Assembly: GCA_910586295.1 (NCBI GenBank)
Contig: CAJUGE010000028.1
Span: 1 to 28,859, forward strand
From: an uncultured Bacilli bacterium
GTDB taxonomy: Bacteria; Bacillota_I; Bacilli_A; RF39; UBA660
DNA: 28,859 nt
Reading direction: 5' to 3'
Part shown: in pieces, positions 15,161-22,730 of the stretch
Numbering within the stretch: the stretch's first letter is position 1
Layout of the letters: every line of letters begins with the position of its first letter
Position numbers and translations under genes: made by a program
The notes under the pieces: model-generated
Databases searched by the model: none
Told to the model about the DNA's origin: nothing
Seen by the model: only the letters and a program-made list of their open reading frames with translations

Positions 15161-15493
15161 TCTCTCTTTAATCTTAATACTACCTTTAAGATTCTTTAAA
15201 TAGTTAAGTTTAGCTCTTCTAACTTTACCTTTCTTAACAACTGTAATCTTATCAATAAGTGGACTATTAACAGCAAAGACTCTGTTTATACCAACACTTC
15301 CAGATTTTTTTCTGACAGTAAATGTTTCAGAAACGCTTCCACCCTTACGACTAGTAACAATACCTTCATAAGCTTGGATTCTTTCTCTCTTACCTTCTTT
15401 AATCTTAACATCTACTCTAACAGTGTCACCTACTCTAAATTCAGGTACGTTAGGATTAATTTGTTTCTTATTAATCTTATCGATTAAATTCAT
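15155..15493 (-). CDS. rplS: 50S ribosomal protein L19
   Basis: This 112-residue protein has the full L19 pattern: PEFRVGDTVRVDVKIKEG, then ERIQAYEGIVTSRKGG, SETFTVRKKSGSVGINRVF, and the end RRAKLNYLKNLKG. L19 lies at the 30S-50S interface. The length is typical. AAAGGACG lies before the ATG. It has its own promoter and a structured leader rather than being read directly from trmD, three extra genes having come between the two. Confidence 0.97.
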   Translation of the reverse strand: MNLIDKINKKQINPNVPEFRVGDTVRVDVKIKEGKRERIQAYEGIVTSRKGGSVSETFTVRKKSGSVGINRVFAVNSPLIDKITVVKKGKVRRAKLNYLKNLKGSIKIKERN

Positions 15494-15499
15494 AAATAT

Positions 15500-15555
15500 T
15501 CGTCCTTTCTTGCGCTTTTATTTAATCATAAACATAATAGTCCAGCGGATTAAGC
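15500..15555 (-). promoter_or_regulatory. putative L19 leader RNA
   Basis: The untranslated leader contains TTAATC and GATTAA as complementary arms enclosing CGCTGGACT, and an AGCG next to the ribosome site (AAAAGCGCAAGAAAGG) that could pair with CGCT instead. Low-GC Gram-positive bacteria carry an autoregulatory L19 leader at this place. I see a plausible fold but have not confirmed the family consensus. Confidence 0.4.
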
Positions 15556-15561
15556 ATATAC

Positions 15562-15590
15562 ATATTACCATAAAAACACTGGAATTTCAA
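15562..15590 (-). promoter_or_regulatory. rplS promoter
   Basis: Minus strand: -35 TTGAAA (15585-15590), a 17-base spacer, and -10 TAATAT (15562-15567). A second TTGAAA lies nine bases upstream. Confidence 0.75.
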
Positions 15591-15629
15591 GCATTTCAAC
15601 TTACTTTGTACTATTTTAACTGCAAAAAC

Positions 15630-15658
15630 TTGACTTTTCATAATATTTATTGTATATT
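15630..15658 (+). promoter_or_regulatory. consensus plus-strand promoter for a small RNA
   Basis: TTGACT (15630-15635), exactly 17 bases, then TATATT (15653-15658). There is no plus-strand gene downstream, only the structured segment ending at about 15735. Confidence 0.6.
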
Positions 15659-15663
15659 ACTAA

Positions 15664-15735
15664 CTCAAGAAGTATCAGGGGGTTTTTTACCTAATACTTT
15701 GTATAGACTGTGGGATATCCCAGTCTTTTTTATTT
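15664..15735 (+). ncRNA. candidate small RNA of about 70 nt with two hairpins
   Basis: Starting about six bases after the -10 box, the segment folds into hairpin 1 (AAGTAT-c-AGG pairs with CCT-a-ATACTT, 15670-15699, loop GGGTTTTTTA) and hairpin 2 (AGACTG, then GGG, pairing with CCCAGTCT, 15705-15726), followed by TTTTTTATTTTAT. It has its own consensus promoter and an intrinsic terminator. It fits between the rplS promoter and the convergent end of the gene at 15730-16575. The 3' end touches the stop codon of that gene, so part may act in antisense. It does not match a riboswitch I know. Confidence 0.5.
15705..15735 (+). terminator. intrinsic terminator on the plus strand
   Basis: The stem AGACTG(T)GGG with CCCAGTCT is followed by TTTTTTATTTT on the plus strand. 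On the minus strand the hairpin directly follows the stop codon of the 15730-16575 gene but lacks a T run there. Confidence 0.7.
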
Positions 15736-16575
15736 TATATAAGTTCGAGCAAACCTTAAAGCTTTTTCATTATTAGGATTTAACTCTAATGTTTTTATAA
15801 TAGTATCTACTAATTCTTCTTCACTAATAGGTAGTCCCATTTCTAATCTTTCACTTAAACTATAATAAGAATAAAATCTTTCAGTATAAAATTCAGGATG
15901 TCCAACTAACTTGTAAAATTTATGAACAGGACATTCAAGACTTCCTTTACTAAGACTATAAGCACCAACTTTATCTTCAAGTAACATAATAAGTAAATCC
16001 GTTAATAATTCTTCGTCCATATTTGGACAATCTTTATAAACTTCTATAACACTCTCTAAAGATTGGATTCTAGCTCTTCTCTCATTCGGATATATCTCAC
16101 TATTAAGATAGAAAATTCTATCTACTGTATTTTTATCAATAATAGATTTAGCATATAAATCCAAATCAAAATTTCCAAGCCTTGCCATATAACCATGCCA
16201 AATAGGAGATTTATCCCTCTCTATTCCATTATCCATATGATTAAAATCAACTATATATCTAACCATTTGTAAAATACTTTTTAACATTAAACTAGATTTC
16301 AAATCACTTGAAAATTTTCTAAAACTTCCTTTACTAATTAATTTTACACAATTATCATAAATTCTATTAGCGTCCAATATAATAATCCCATTCTCATCAT
16401 ATATAACCATACTAGGTGTCCTATCTATTCTTTTATTAACAATCTTATGTAAATAAAATCTCAAATCAAAATTATCTCTAATTAGCATACATAATTGATT
16501 ATATAGCTCTTCATTATAACCACTAAACCCATTAAAATTCTCTATCATAAATTTTTTTAAATCAGCATTTAGCAT
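15730..16575 (-). CDS. unknown protein, zinc-motif-less paralogue of its upstream neighbour
   Basis: This protein of 281 residues shares its architecture with the next gene upstream: PNERRARIQSLESVIEVYK matches PEERQAELSALYFILQVYR there, and ECPVHKFYKLV with YYSLSERLEMGLPISEEEL matches SCPLMRFYKSI with IYSLKDKFIYGMPLAREEL. Where the neighbour has SIL-HEIMH, this protein has SIL-QMVRY, so both zinc histidines and the catalytic glutamate are gone. It looks like a pseudoenzyme derived by duplication. It starts inside the end of its neighbour (14-base overlap), so the two are translationally coupled and may form a complex. The family is not recognised. Confidence 0.65.
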   Translation of the reverse strand: MLNADLKKFMIENFNGFSGYNEELYNQLCMLIRDNFDLRFYLHKIVNKRIDRTPSMVIYDENGIIILDANRIYDNCVKLISKGSFRKFSSDLKSSLMLKSILQMVRYIVDFNHMDNGIERDKSPIWHGYMARLGNFDLDLYAKSIIDKNTVDRIFYLNSEIYPNERRARIQSLESVIEVYKDCPNMDEELLTDLLIMLLEDKVGAYSLSKGSLECPVHKFYKLVGHPEFYTERFYSYYSLSERLEMGLPISEEELVDTIIKTLELNPNNEKALRFARTYIK

Positions 16576-17440
16576 ATTTCTTCACCCATATCTTTCTTGC
16601 AATACTTTCTTTCTCAAAGAAAATCTTGCCACTGTCATTATAATTCACAAATGGATAACACACTTTATATAACTCCTCTCTAGCTAAAGGCATTCCATAT
16701 ATAAATTTATCTTTTAAACTATAAATACTAAATTCTAAATTATAAAACAAATCTAACCTATCGATACTCTTATAAAATCTCATAAGAGGACAAGATACTT
16801 TATCTTTAAATGAATATTCCTTAATACCATAATATATTAAAAATTTATAAACATTATAAAGAGTAGCAACACTTTTAGGCTTAAATTCTCTATAAACTTG
16901 AAGAATAAAATAAAGTGCACTAAGTTCAGCCTGCCGTTCCTCTGGAAAAATAAAATAATTTTGTTGATAAAATTCTATAGACCTTCTCTCATCATATGAG
17001 CAAATCTTTTTACCACTCAAATTTATGTCTCCAGCACTTACCAACATACTATGTTTAATAATAGAATATAAAATATCTTGATTCTTATCATTAATTAACA
17101 TATCTAGTTGATATGAATGCATAATTTCATGAAGAATAGAAACATAATTAAATATTTTAAAAACATCAAAATTCAACTTTATTTTGTACTTCTTAGTATA
17201 TAACAAGCAATGTAAAAATTTATTAAATATATAAATTCTAATATTCTCCTCATCATAAGTTGCACAAGTATTAATATCTTTAAAAGTAATAAATTCACTT
17301 GTAATACTATCTATATAAGTATTTTTTCTCCCGAGTAAAGCCACTTGTCTCATTTCTTCAAGAAATTTCTTATCAAAAAAACTTCTCTTATTAAAGTTAG
17401 ATTTAATAAACTCTGCCATTTCCCTCCTGTATTCTAACAT
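16562..17440 (-). CDS. putative zinc metallopeptidase (HExxH), unknown family
   Basis: This 292-residue protein has a zincin motif HEIMHSYQ at 104-111 in a hydrophobic helix (FNYVSILHEIMHSY) and a possible third ligand in PEERQAEL at about 166-173. No signal peptide or membrane helix is evident, so it is probably cytoplasmic. The ATG directly follows the stop of the upstream gene. An alternative ATG at 17417-17419 lies right after AGGAGGG but at short spacing; it gives MAEFIKSNF, which aligns well with the paralogue. The downstream neighbour is a paralogue without the motif. The substrate is unknown, and the family cannot be named from sequence reading alone. Confidence 0.65.
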   Translation of the reverse strand: MLEYRREMAEFIKSNFNKRSFFDKKFLEEMRQVALLGRKNTYIDSITSEFITFKDINTCATYDEENIRIYIFNKFLHCLLYTKKYKIKLNFDVFKIFNYVSILHEIMHSYQLDMLINDKNQDILYSIIKHSMLVSAGDINLSGKKICSYDERRSIEFYQQNYFIFPEERQAELSALYFILQVYREFKPKSVATLYNVYKFLIYYGIKEYSFKDKVSCPLMRFYKSIDRLDLFYNLEFSIYSLKDKFIYGMPLAREELYKVCYPFVNYNDSGKIFFEKESIARKIWVKKYAKC

Positions 17441-17911
17441 CTATCTACTACGTCCTTTCTCCATCTCTTCTTCATAAGTAGGAGCTTCCATCTTCTTCAT
17501 AGTATTTTTAATCAAATTAGCATAAAACTCTCGCTCAAAATACTTATTTCTAAATTCATTCTCTGTTAATACTATTTTAGTAAGATACTCTCTATACTGT
17601 TTATTTTTTAAATTTTCTTTATGTTTATTAAACAAAGCAGATTTTATTTTTTCTATTTCTCCAAGGCATGCTTTAACACCCTCTTCACTATTATCATCGC
17701 TAGTCAAAAATTTATAAATAAAATTATAAAGCTCTGAAAACTTCTTATCCATTTGTTTTTTAGCATGTGCATTTCTCATATTTTTATCACAAATAGTCAT
17801 CTTTTTAACTTGAATAGCACTCTTACTACCACGAGTTTTTGTAAGAATCCCTACAATTTCACCTATACCTACACATTTAGCACGTTTAATTTTTCTTTTA
17901 ACATAATACAT
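17441..17911 (-). CDS. hypothetical basic protein, 156 residues
   Basis: I do not recognise this protein. It is very rich in Lys and Arg, with a basic start (MYYVKRKIKRAKCVGIGE), a VGILTKTRGSKSAIQVKK stretch, and a long predicted helical part (FSELYNFIYKFLTSD, then ENLKNKQYREYLTKIVL). The charge pattern suggests binding to RNA or DNA. It starts twelve bases after trmD with GAGGTGATG as ribosome site, and its stop abuts the start of the metallopeptidase-like gene. It therefore links the tRNA-modification operon to the two paralogues. Confidence 0.6.
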   Translation of the reverse strand: MYYVKRKIKRAKCVGIGEIVGILTKTRGSKSAIQVKKMTICDKNMRNAHAKKQMDKKFSELYNFIYKFLTSDDNSEEGVKACLGEIEKIKSALFNKHKENLKNKQYREYLTKIVLTENEFRNKYFEREFYANLIKNTMKKMEAPTYEEEMEKGRSR

Positions 17912-17922
17912 ATTGCATCACC

Positions 17923-18585
17923 TCAATTTAAAATATCTGGTCTTTTTTCCTTAGTCACTCTAATTCTTTCACTTTCTCTATATTCCTGTATTCTTTTATG
18001 ATCCCCACTAAGTAGAACCTCTGGAACTTCCATACCTCTATACTCCCTAGGCTTAGTGTACACTGGATAATCAAGAAGTCCATCTGTAAAACTTTCACTC
18101 TTCAAACTTTCTTCACTTATTACACCAGGAATTAACCTAATGACCGAATCTGCAACTACACTAGCTGGCAACTCTCCTCCAGTCAAAACATAATCACCTA
18201 TACTTATTTCCATATCTATTATTGTCTTTATTCTTTCATCAAAACCCTCATAGTGTCCACATAATATTATCAAATGTTCTTCCTTAGATAAATGATATGC
18301 AATACTTTGATTATAAACCTTACCAGTAGGAGTCATTAATATTACTTTAGACTTCTCTGTTTTTACACTTTCTATTGCTTTAAAAACAGGATCACACATA
18401 ATAACCATTCCGCCACCTCCACCATATGGAGTATCATCAACTTGATTATTATTAAGTTCACTAAAATCTCTAATATTTATCAAATTAATACTTACAAACC
18501 CTTTTTCTATAGCGCGTTTTATAATACTTTCTTCTATTAAGGGATTAAACATCGAAGGAAACAAAGTTAAAATATCTATTCTCAT
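17923..18585 (-). CDS. trmD: tRNA (guanine-N1-)-methyltransferase
   Basis: This 220-residue enzyme methylates G37 of tRNAs with SAM, preventing frameshifting. It has the trefoil-knot fold motifs: MRIDILTLFPSMFNPLIEES, DDTPYGGGGGMVIM, LCGHYEGFDERI, and EISIGDYVLTGGELPA. The C-terminal domain is short (relatives have about 240 residues) but contains YTKPREYRGMEVPEVLLSG. It overlaps rimM by four bases (ATGA) and ends with TGA. The GGAGG lies seven bases before the ATG. Confidence 0.97.
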   Translation of the reverse strand: MRIDILTLFPSMFNPLIEESIIKRAIEKGFVSINLINIRDFSELNNNQVDDTPYGGGGGMVIMCDPVFKAIESVKTEKSKVILMTPTGKVYNQSIAYHLSKEEHLIILCGHYEGFDERIKTIIDMEISIGDYVLTGGELPASVVADSVIRLIPGVISEESLKSESFTDGLLDYPVYTKPREYRGMEVPEVLLSGDHKRIQEYRESERIRVTKEKRPDILN

Positions 18586-19064
18586 ACAATTCCCTCCAAA
18601 TTCTTAAAGTTTACTTTACCATTAATAATATCAACTTCACCCATAAACTCTTGATGATAAGGAATATATTTCCCATTACTAAGTAGAAGTAATTTATAAC
18701 CATTATTATTAACTACTTCTTCTATTACTCCAAGAGTATTATCATTATAGAAAGCTTTCATACCAATAAGGTCACTTTCCAAATATTCATTACTATTTAA
18801 ATTCAAATCACTCCTAAGAACAAAGACATTCTTACCCTTAAACTTTAAAACATCATTAATATAATTATATTCTTTAAAAATACACATATCATAATTCTTA
18901 TGTGGTCTATAACTTTCTATAGTGACTTTTTCTTTATGTTCACCAATATACAAATTCACTCCACTCTTAAAGACTAAACTTTTCTTATCAAAATCACTTA
19001 ATATTCTAATCTCACCTTTTATTCCATGTGTATTAACAAGTTTTCCTACTTTTATATATTCCAT
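18582..19064 (-). CDS. rimM: 16S rRNA processing protein RimM
   Basis: This protein of about 160 residues assists maturation of the 30S head. It has the typical N-terminal VGKLVNTHGIKGEIRI, a middle beta-rich domain (LESDLIGMKAFYNDNTLGVI) and the end NGKYIPYHQEFMGEVDI. The ATG at 19062-19064 follows AGGTGA at good spacing; an in-frame GTG nine bases earlier overlaps the site. It lies five bases after the SpoU methyltransferase stop and is coupled to trmD. Confidence 0.93.
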   Translation of the reverse strand: MEYIKVGKLVNTHGIKGEIRILSDFDKKSLVFKSGVNLYIGEHKEKVTIESYRPHKNYDMCIFKEYNYINDVLKFKGKNVFVLRSDLNLNSNEYLESDLIGMKAFYNDNTLGVIEEVVNNNGYKLLLLSNGKYIPYHQEFMGEVDIINGKVNFKNLEGIV

Positions 19065-19069
19065 ACACT

Positions 19070-19771
19070 TCACCTAAACTTATACATTATTATAGCACCA
19101 CAACAAGCAACATTCAAACTTTCACAGTCATTATTTATAGGAACACTTATAGAAGAATCAGCGAGACGTTTCACCTTATCGCTTATTCCTTGACCTTCAC
19201 TTCCAAGTACTAAAGCATAGCTATCTAATTCTAAACTATCAAGTTCTTCCTTCCCAGCCATATCAGCATAATAGACTTTTATACCATTACTTTTTATCTT
19301 CTCAATAGCGAGCTCAGTATTCATTCTAACAACATTCATTTTAAATATTGTACCTTCACTACTTCTAATCATCTTATCATTATATAAACTAACTGAACCT
19401 TCACTAAGTACCACAGTATCAACATTAAATGCAAGTGCACTTCTTATAATAGTACCAACGTTCCCAGGATCTTGAACATCATCCAAAATTATTATTTTTT
19501 TTCCTTTAATCACATTATCAACTTTTAATCTAACAACTCCCATTATATTAGGTACACTATTTAATAAGCTTATCGATTTCATATCTTTACAAGAGAGAAT
19601 TTCTACAGGAACATTAAAATCATATTTATTTTCTTCACCAACTATAATACTTTCCAAAACTCCACTTTTACTTGCTTCTTCTACTAGATGTTCGCCTTCA
19701 ACAACATATTTATTATATTCTAAAATATACTTTTTCTCTCTTAGTTTTTTATAATATTTTACTCCTGCCAT
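19070..19771 (-). CDS. SpoU/TrmH-family RNA 2'-O-methyltransferase
   Basis: This 233-residue protein has all three SPOUT motifs: ILDDVQDPGNVGTIIRSALA, LVLGSEGQGISDKVKRL and VPINNDCESLNVACCGAI. The N-terminal 80 residues (KLREKKYILEYNKYVVEGEH) form the substrate-binding domain of RlmB/TsnR-like enzymes. It should methylate the ribose of a nucleotide in rRNA or tRNA; the exact site cannot be told. The start overlaps the YgjP stop by one base (TAATG) with GGAGGAG upstream. It belongs to the operon that includes rimM and trmD. Confidence 0.92.
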   Translation of the reverse strand: MAGVKYYKKLREKKYILEYNKYVVEGEHLVEEASKSGVLESIIVGEENKYDFNVPVEILSCKDMKSISLLNSVPNIMGVVRLKVDNVIKGKKIIILDDVQDPGNVGTIIRSALAFNVDTVVLSEGSVSLYNDKMIRSSEGTIFKMNVVRMNTELAIEKIKSNGIKVYYADMAGKEELDSLELDSYALVLGSEGQGISDKVKRLADSSISVPINNDCESLNVACCGAIIMYKFR

Positions 19772-20409
19772 TACTCCTCCTTAAGAACCTTTTTATTTTT
19801 CCTATAATCTGGTTTATAAAACTCTACTGTAGACCAGAAAGCTTTACTGTGGTCAAAATGAATTAAATGCACAAGTTCATGAATAACTACATAATCTATT
19901 TCATCTACATCTTGTTTTATTAACTCACTATTTAATGTAACTACACATCTTGCCTTATTGCAATGTCCCCACTTTCTTACCATTTTTCTAACTACAACTT
20001 TCGGATAAGGGATTGGTGCATTCATTCTATCATAACATTCCTTGACTCTTAAAGGAAGCACTCTTCTCGCTTCATCAAATAGAAATTTCTCCTTAGCTTT
20101 CTCATCCTTTACAAAAATATTATTGCCATCAATTACAGGTTTCTTAAAATTATTACATAGTATAACATTATATTCATTACCTAAATAATAAAATTTACTA
20201 GACTTTAAAACTTTCTTCCTTTCTCTTTCTATCATTTTATATATAGAATCTTCATTCTTTAAAATCAAATCTTCTATATACTTTTTACTAGTTAAAATAT
20301 TAGTAGAAACATATATCTTCAAGTCTTCTTTAACTCTTATATAAGTATTCTTTATCCTTTTCTTTTCCACAATAACTTCATAACCTTCATCATGTATCTT
20401 TATATTCAT
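19771..20409 (-). CDS. YgjP-family M48-like metallopeptidase
   Basis: This 212-residue protein has the YgjP/WLM pattern: KWGHCNKARCVVTLNSELI (146-164), followed by HELVHLIHFDHS with zinc ligands H177 and H181, catalytic E178 and a third ligand at H187, then FW. No signal peptide is present, so it is cytoplasmic. The substrate in the cell is unknown; related SprT/Wss1 proteins act on proteins bound to DNA. It is the first gene of the operon with SpoU, rimM and trmD. The leader is only about ten bases and the ribosome site is poor, so translation may be close to leaderless. Confidence 0.87.
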   Translation of the reverse strand: MNIKIHDEGYEVIVEKKRIKNTYIRVKEDLKIYVSTNILTSKKYIEDLILKNEDSIYKMIERERKKVLKSSKFYYLGNEYNVILCNNFKKPVIDGNNIFVKDEKAKEKFLFDEARRVLPLRVKECYDRMNAPIPYPKVVVRKMVRKWGHCNKARCVVTLNSELIKQDVDEIDYVVIHELVHLIHFDHSKAFWSTVEFYKPDYRKNKKVLKEE

Positions 20410-20426
20410 AACTAATCACTACTTAG

Positions 20427-20454
20427 ATTATACCACGTAAAACTCTTAAAGCAA
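20427..20454 (-). promoter_or_regulatory. promoter of the ygjP-spoU-rimM-trmD operon
   Basis: Minus strand: extended -10 TGGTATAAT (-10 box at 20427-20432), a 16-base spacer, and -35 TTGCTT (20449-20454). It lies just behind the terminator of the surface-protein gene. Confidence 0.65.
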
Positions 20455-20456
20455 AG

Positions 20457-20481
20457 AAAAAAGGACACTTATAAAGCATCC
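20457..20481 (-). terminator. terminator of the surface-protein gene
   Basis: On the minus strand GGATGC-TTTATAA-GTGTCC (six pairs with two G-U) is followed by TTTTTTC. The stem contains the stop codon of the gene. Confidence 0.65.
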
Positions 20482-22238
20482 ACATCATTTTCTATTATTT
20501 GAATTGCTTCTGATACATTATCTCCATCTTCTTCTACACTTGGTACTGTAGTCTCTGAAGTATCTTCTATATCTTCACTAGGAGTAGTATCTTCACTCGA
20601 AGCTTCATCATCATTATCTGTATTTTCTTGATCGTTGTTAGTGTTCTCATCAACAGGTAATTCTTTTTCTTCATCATTTACAATAGTATCATCAGCAATA
20701 TCACCATCACTTACCATATCATTATTTTGATTAGAAGAGTTTAAATTACCAGTATTTTGAGTATCATCCATACTTTCATTCCCACCTGTAACAACAGATG
20801 AATCTACTGGATCTTTCGGTGTCTCTGGAACCTCAGAGTCTACATCATCTTTAGGTTCTTCAATGTAATCAAATTCACTAAAGTCAAAGATATATCTCGA
20901 AGTGCCATGCTCATTTCCATCTCCATCCCAATCTATTGAAACATAAGGATTATTATCTGGATACACACCATCAACAGCCATAGTCACGATAATATAATAT
21001 CTAGTTTTACCATTTACTTCTTCTTTAAGTAAAGCAAAATTATTCTTTCCAGTTACTCTATCTGTTGCATCTAACTCATTCTCTGCAAAACTCTTATAAA
21101 AAGATGATTTTACTTTATTAACACTATCAGGTGTAAAGTTTAAATCTTCAGGTGCATAAAGTTTAATAGCAACTATATATTTGTAACCTTCATAACCTAA
21201 TTTAATTGCTGCATCAGGACTATAGAAATTATTTTCTTTAGTTTCATCTATTCCAGTAATTTTAAGAGCATAAGTCTTATCTACAGGTTTATTAGTAGTA
21301 TCAACATTAGGTGTAGTATTACCATTCTCAGTATCTGCAGCCAAACTAGTTCCATTATCATCTGTATTTTCATCATTTACAGGAACTTCTTCTAGTACAG
21401 TCAATTTATAATCGAGATTTAATTCTACTCCACCAATAACAACACTACCTTTTTCACTTATTAATGCACTTGCTAACTCTTCTCCATTTTCCACAGGAAC
21501 ATGAATTGATAAATCACTTAAATCCATAGTATATTCTTCAACATTACCATCTCCATAGTTAATTTTTAACTTAGGATTTTGATTTAAACCTTTACCAACA
21601 GCTTGCAACCAATAGAAATATAAATTACCATTTTCATCTTCTTGAACTTCTTCTAGAAAATAATTCTTTTTACCATTTTGAACAGTTGTCTCAATAGTAA
21701 ATTTCATTTTTTCTAAATCTTCATACTTATATTTAGTATTTAAAGCAATTTTAACTTTTACTATATTACGAAACTCATCTCCAAAACGCTCGTCAACTTT
21801 AGCAACATATCTACTAGCACCACTTAAGTTTATGGTTTTAGTTTCTTCATCAAAATCTACTGAAATTAATGGATCTTCTTCATTACCAACTACTGTAGTA
21901 GGCTTTTCTTGCACAGATGGTTCTTGTTGAACTGGTTTTTGAACAGGTCTATAAACAATAACATTATTAGTGTTACTACTATTATTATTAACCACTGGCT
22001 CAGGATCTTTATCATTATCCTTTATATCAGGCTTAACGACATTACCTGGATTATCCTTAATTGGCTTATCTTCTTCTTTTTCTCTACTAGAAAAATAATA
22101 AGCAGTACCAATTAAAATTGCTAAAACAAGTAATATAAGTATAACTAAAATGATTATCTTTTTTCTCTTGTCCTTTTCTTCCTCTGTTAAAGGCACTTTA
22201 CTATCGCTTTCTGGCTTTTTTAAATTATCATTAGCCAC
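20469..22238 (-). CDS. membrane-anchored acidic surface protein
   Basis: This 589-residue protein has a short cytoplasmic start, a basic KDKRKK stop and a single helix IIILVILILLVLAILIGTAY (28-47). The rest should lie outside. After an Asn/Pro-rich linker come two similar beta domains (about 125-285 and 325-465). Each has a NGKxxYF/YYI strand followed by Asp-rich turns (NPKLKINYGDGNVEEY against NPYVSIDWDGDGNEHGTS) and a closing LSDLSI or FSEFDYI. The last 120 residues are a disordered tail very rich in Asp, Glu, Asn and Thr. The GTG start lies 14 bases after GGGGAGG, a long spacing. No sortase motif is seen. The DGDGN turn may bind calcium. Function unknown. Confidence 0.75.
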   Translation of the reverse strand: MANDNLKKPESDSKVPLTEEEKDKRKKIIILVILILLVLAILIGTAYYFSSREKEEDKPIKDNPGNVVKPDIKDNDKDPEPVVNNNSSNTNNVIVYRPVQKPVQQEPSVQEKPTTVVGNEEDPLISVDFDEETKTINLSGASRYVAKVDERFGDEFRNIVKVKIALNTKYKYEDLEKMKFTIETTVQNGKKNYFLEEVQEDENGNLYFYWLQAVGKGLNQNPKLKINYGDGNVEEYTMDLSDLSIHVPVENGEELASALISEKGSVVIGGVELNLDYKLTVLEEVPVNDENTDDNGTSLAADTENGNTTPNVDTTNKPVDKTYALKITGIDETKENNFYSPDAAIKLGYEGYKYIVAIKLYAPEDLNFTPDSVNKVKSSFYKSFAENELDATDRVTGKNNFALLKEEVNGKTRYYIIVTMAVDGVYPDNNPYVSIDWDGDGNEHGTSRYIFDFSEFDYIEEPKDDVDSEVPETPKDPVDSSVVTGGNESMDDTQNTGNLNSSNQNNDMVSDGDIADDTIVNDEEKELPVDENTNNDQENTDNDDEASSEDTTPSEDIEDTSETTVPSVEEDGDNVSEAIQIIENDVDAL

Positions 22239-22262
22239 TTTTAATCTATTAACCTCCCCTCT

Positions 22263-22312
22263 GGTAGTCTTCTACCTAAGTTCATTATATAAAACAAACT
22301 ATTAAAGTTCAA
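22263..22312 (-). promoter_or_regulatory. promoter and leader hairpin of the surface-protein gene
   Basis: Minus strand: -35 TTGAAC (22307-22312), a 17-base spacer, and -10 TATAAT (22284-22289). The leader holds a hairpin GGTAG-AAGA-CTACC (22263-22276) directly before the GGGGAGG ribosome site, which could affect translation. Confidence 0.75.
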
Positions 22313-22339
22313 GAAAAAATGCAAAAAAATTGTCAAAAG

Positions 22340-22363
22340 AAAAAACAATGTACAAAACATTGT
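22340..22363 (-). terminator. terminator of the XRE regulator gene
   Basis: On the minus strand ACAATGT-TTTGT-ACATTGT (seven pairs) is followed by TTTTTTC, directly after the TAG stop. Confidence 0.85.
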
Positions 22364-22669
22364 CTATTCATGAACTTCTTCTTTATTCTCTTCTTCTTTT
22401 TCTAAAGGTATAACTCCTAAAGTATAACCAATAGGTTCAAGTAATTTTATAAGAGTATTTATTTGGGGACTGTTAAGATTATTTTCAATCTTAGCAACAG
22501 TTTCTCTAATAACTCCAGCTCTCTCACCTACAACTCTTTGAGATAGTTTTTGACTCTTTCTAGCTTGAACTAAACCACGAATAACATCTCTTTCAAGTTC
22601 CTTTAACTTAGCCTCGTGTTCTATTTCTTCAGTTGTTTTTACCTTATCTTCTTTTTTTGGTCTTCCCAT
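22364..22669 (-). CDS. XRE-family transcriptional regulator
   Basis: This 101-residue protein has a helix-turn-helix of the Cro/C1 type between about residues 30 and 85: RGLVQARKSQKLSQRVVGER, AGVIRETVAKIENNLNSPQI and TLIKLLEPIGYTLGVI. The N-terminus is charged (MGRPKKEDKVKTTEEIEHEA). The GRPKKE opening could contact the minor groove like an AT-hook, though that is inference. It is small, as antitoxin-type regulators often are, but no toxin gene is adjacent. It has its own promoter and terminator. Confidence 0.88.
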   Translation of the reverse strand: MGRPKKEDKVKTTEEIEHEAKLKELERDVIRGLVQARKSQKLSQRVVGERAGVIRETVAKIENNLNSPQINTLIKLLEPIGYTLGVIPLEKEEENKEEVHE

Positions 22670-22687
22670 TTCGACATCACCACCTAT

Positions 22688-22715
22688 ATTGTACTAAAAA
22701 ATACTACAAAGTCAA
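22688..22715 (-). promoter_or_regulatory. promoter of the XRE regulator gene
   Basis: Minus strand: -35 TTGACT (22710-22715), a 16-base spacer, and -10 TACAAT (22688-22693) within TAGTACAATAT. The same eleven-base string is at the -10 of the next gene upstream. Confidence 0.7.
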
Positions 22716-22730
22716 GCATTTTTTTATTTT

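Noticed and set aside
15423..15776. Plus-strand ORF of 117 codons across rplS and the intergenic region
   Set aside because: It covers the rplS start, its promoter and the small-RNA region and has no family resemblance; the composition is that of a shadow frame.
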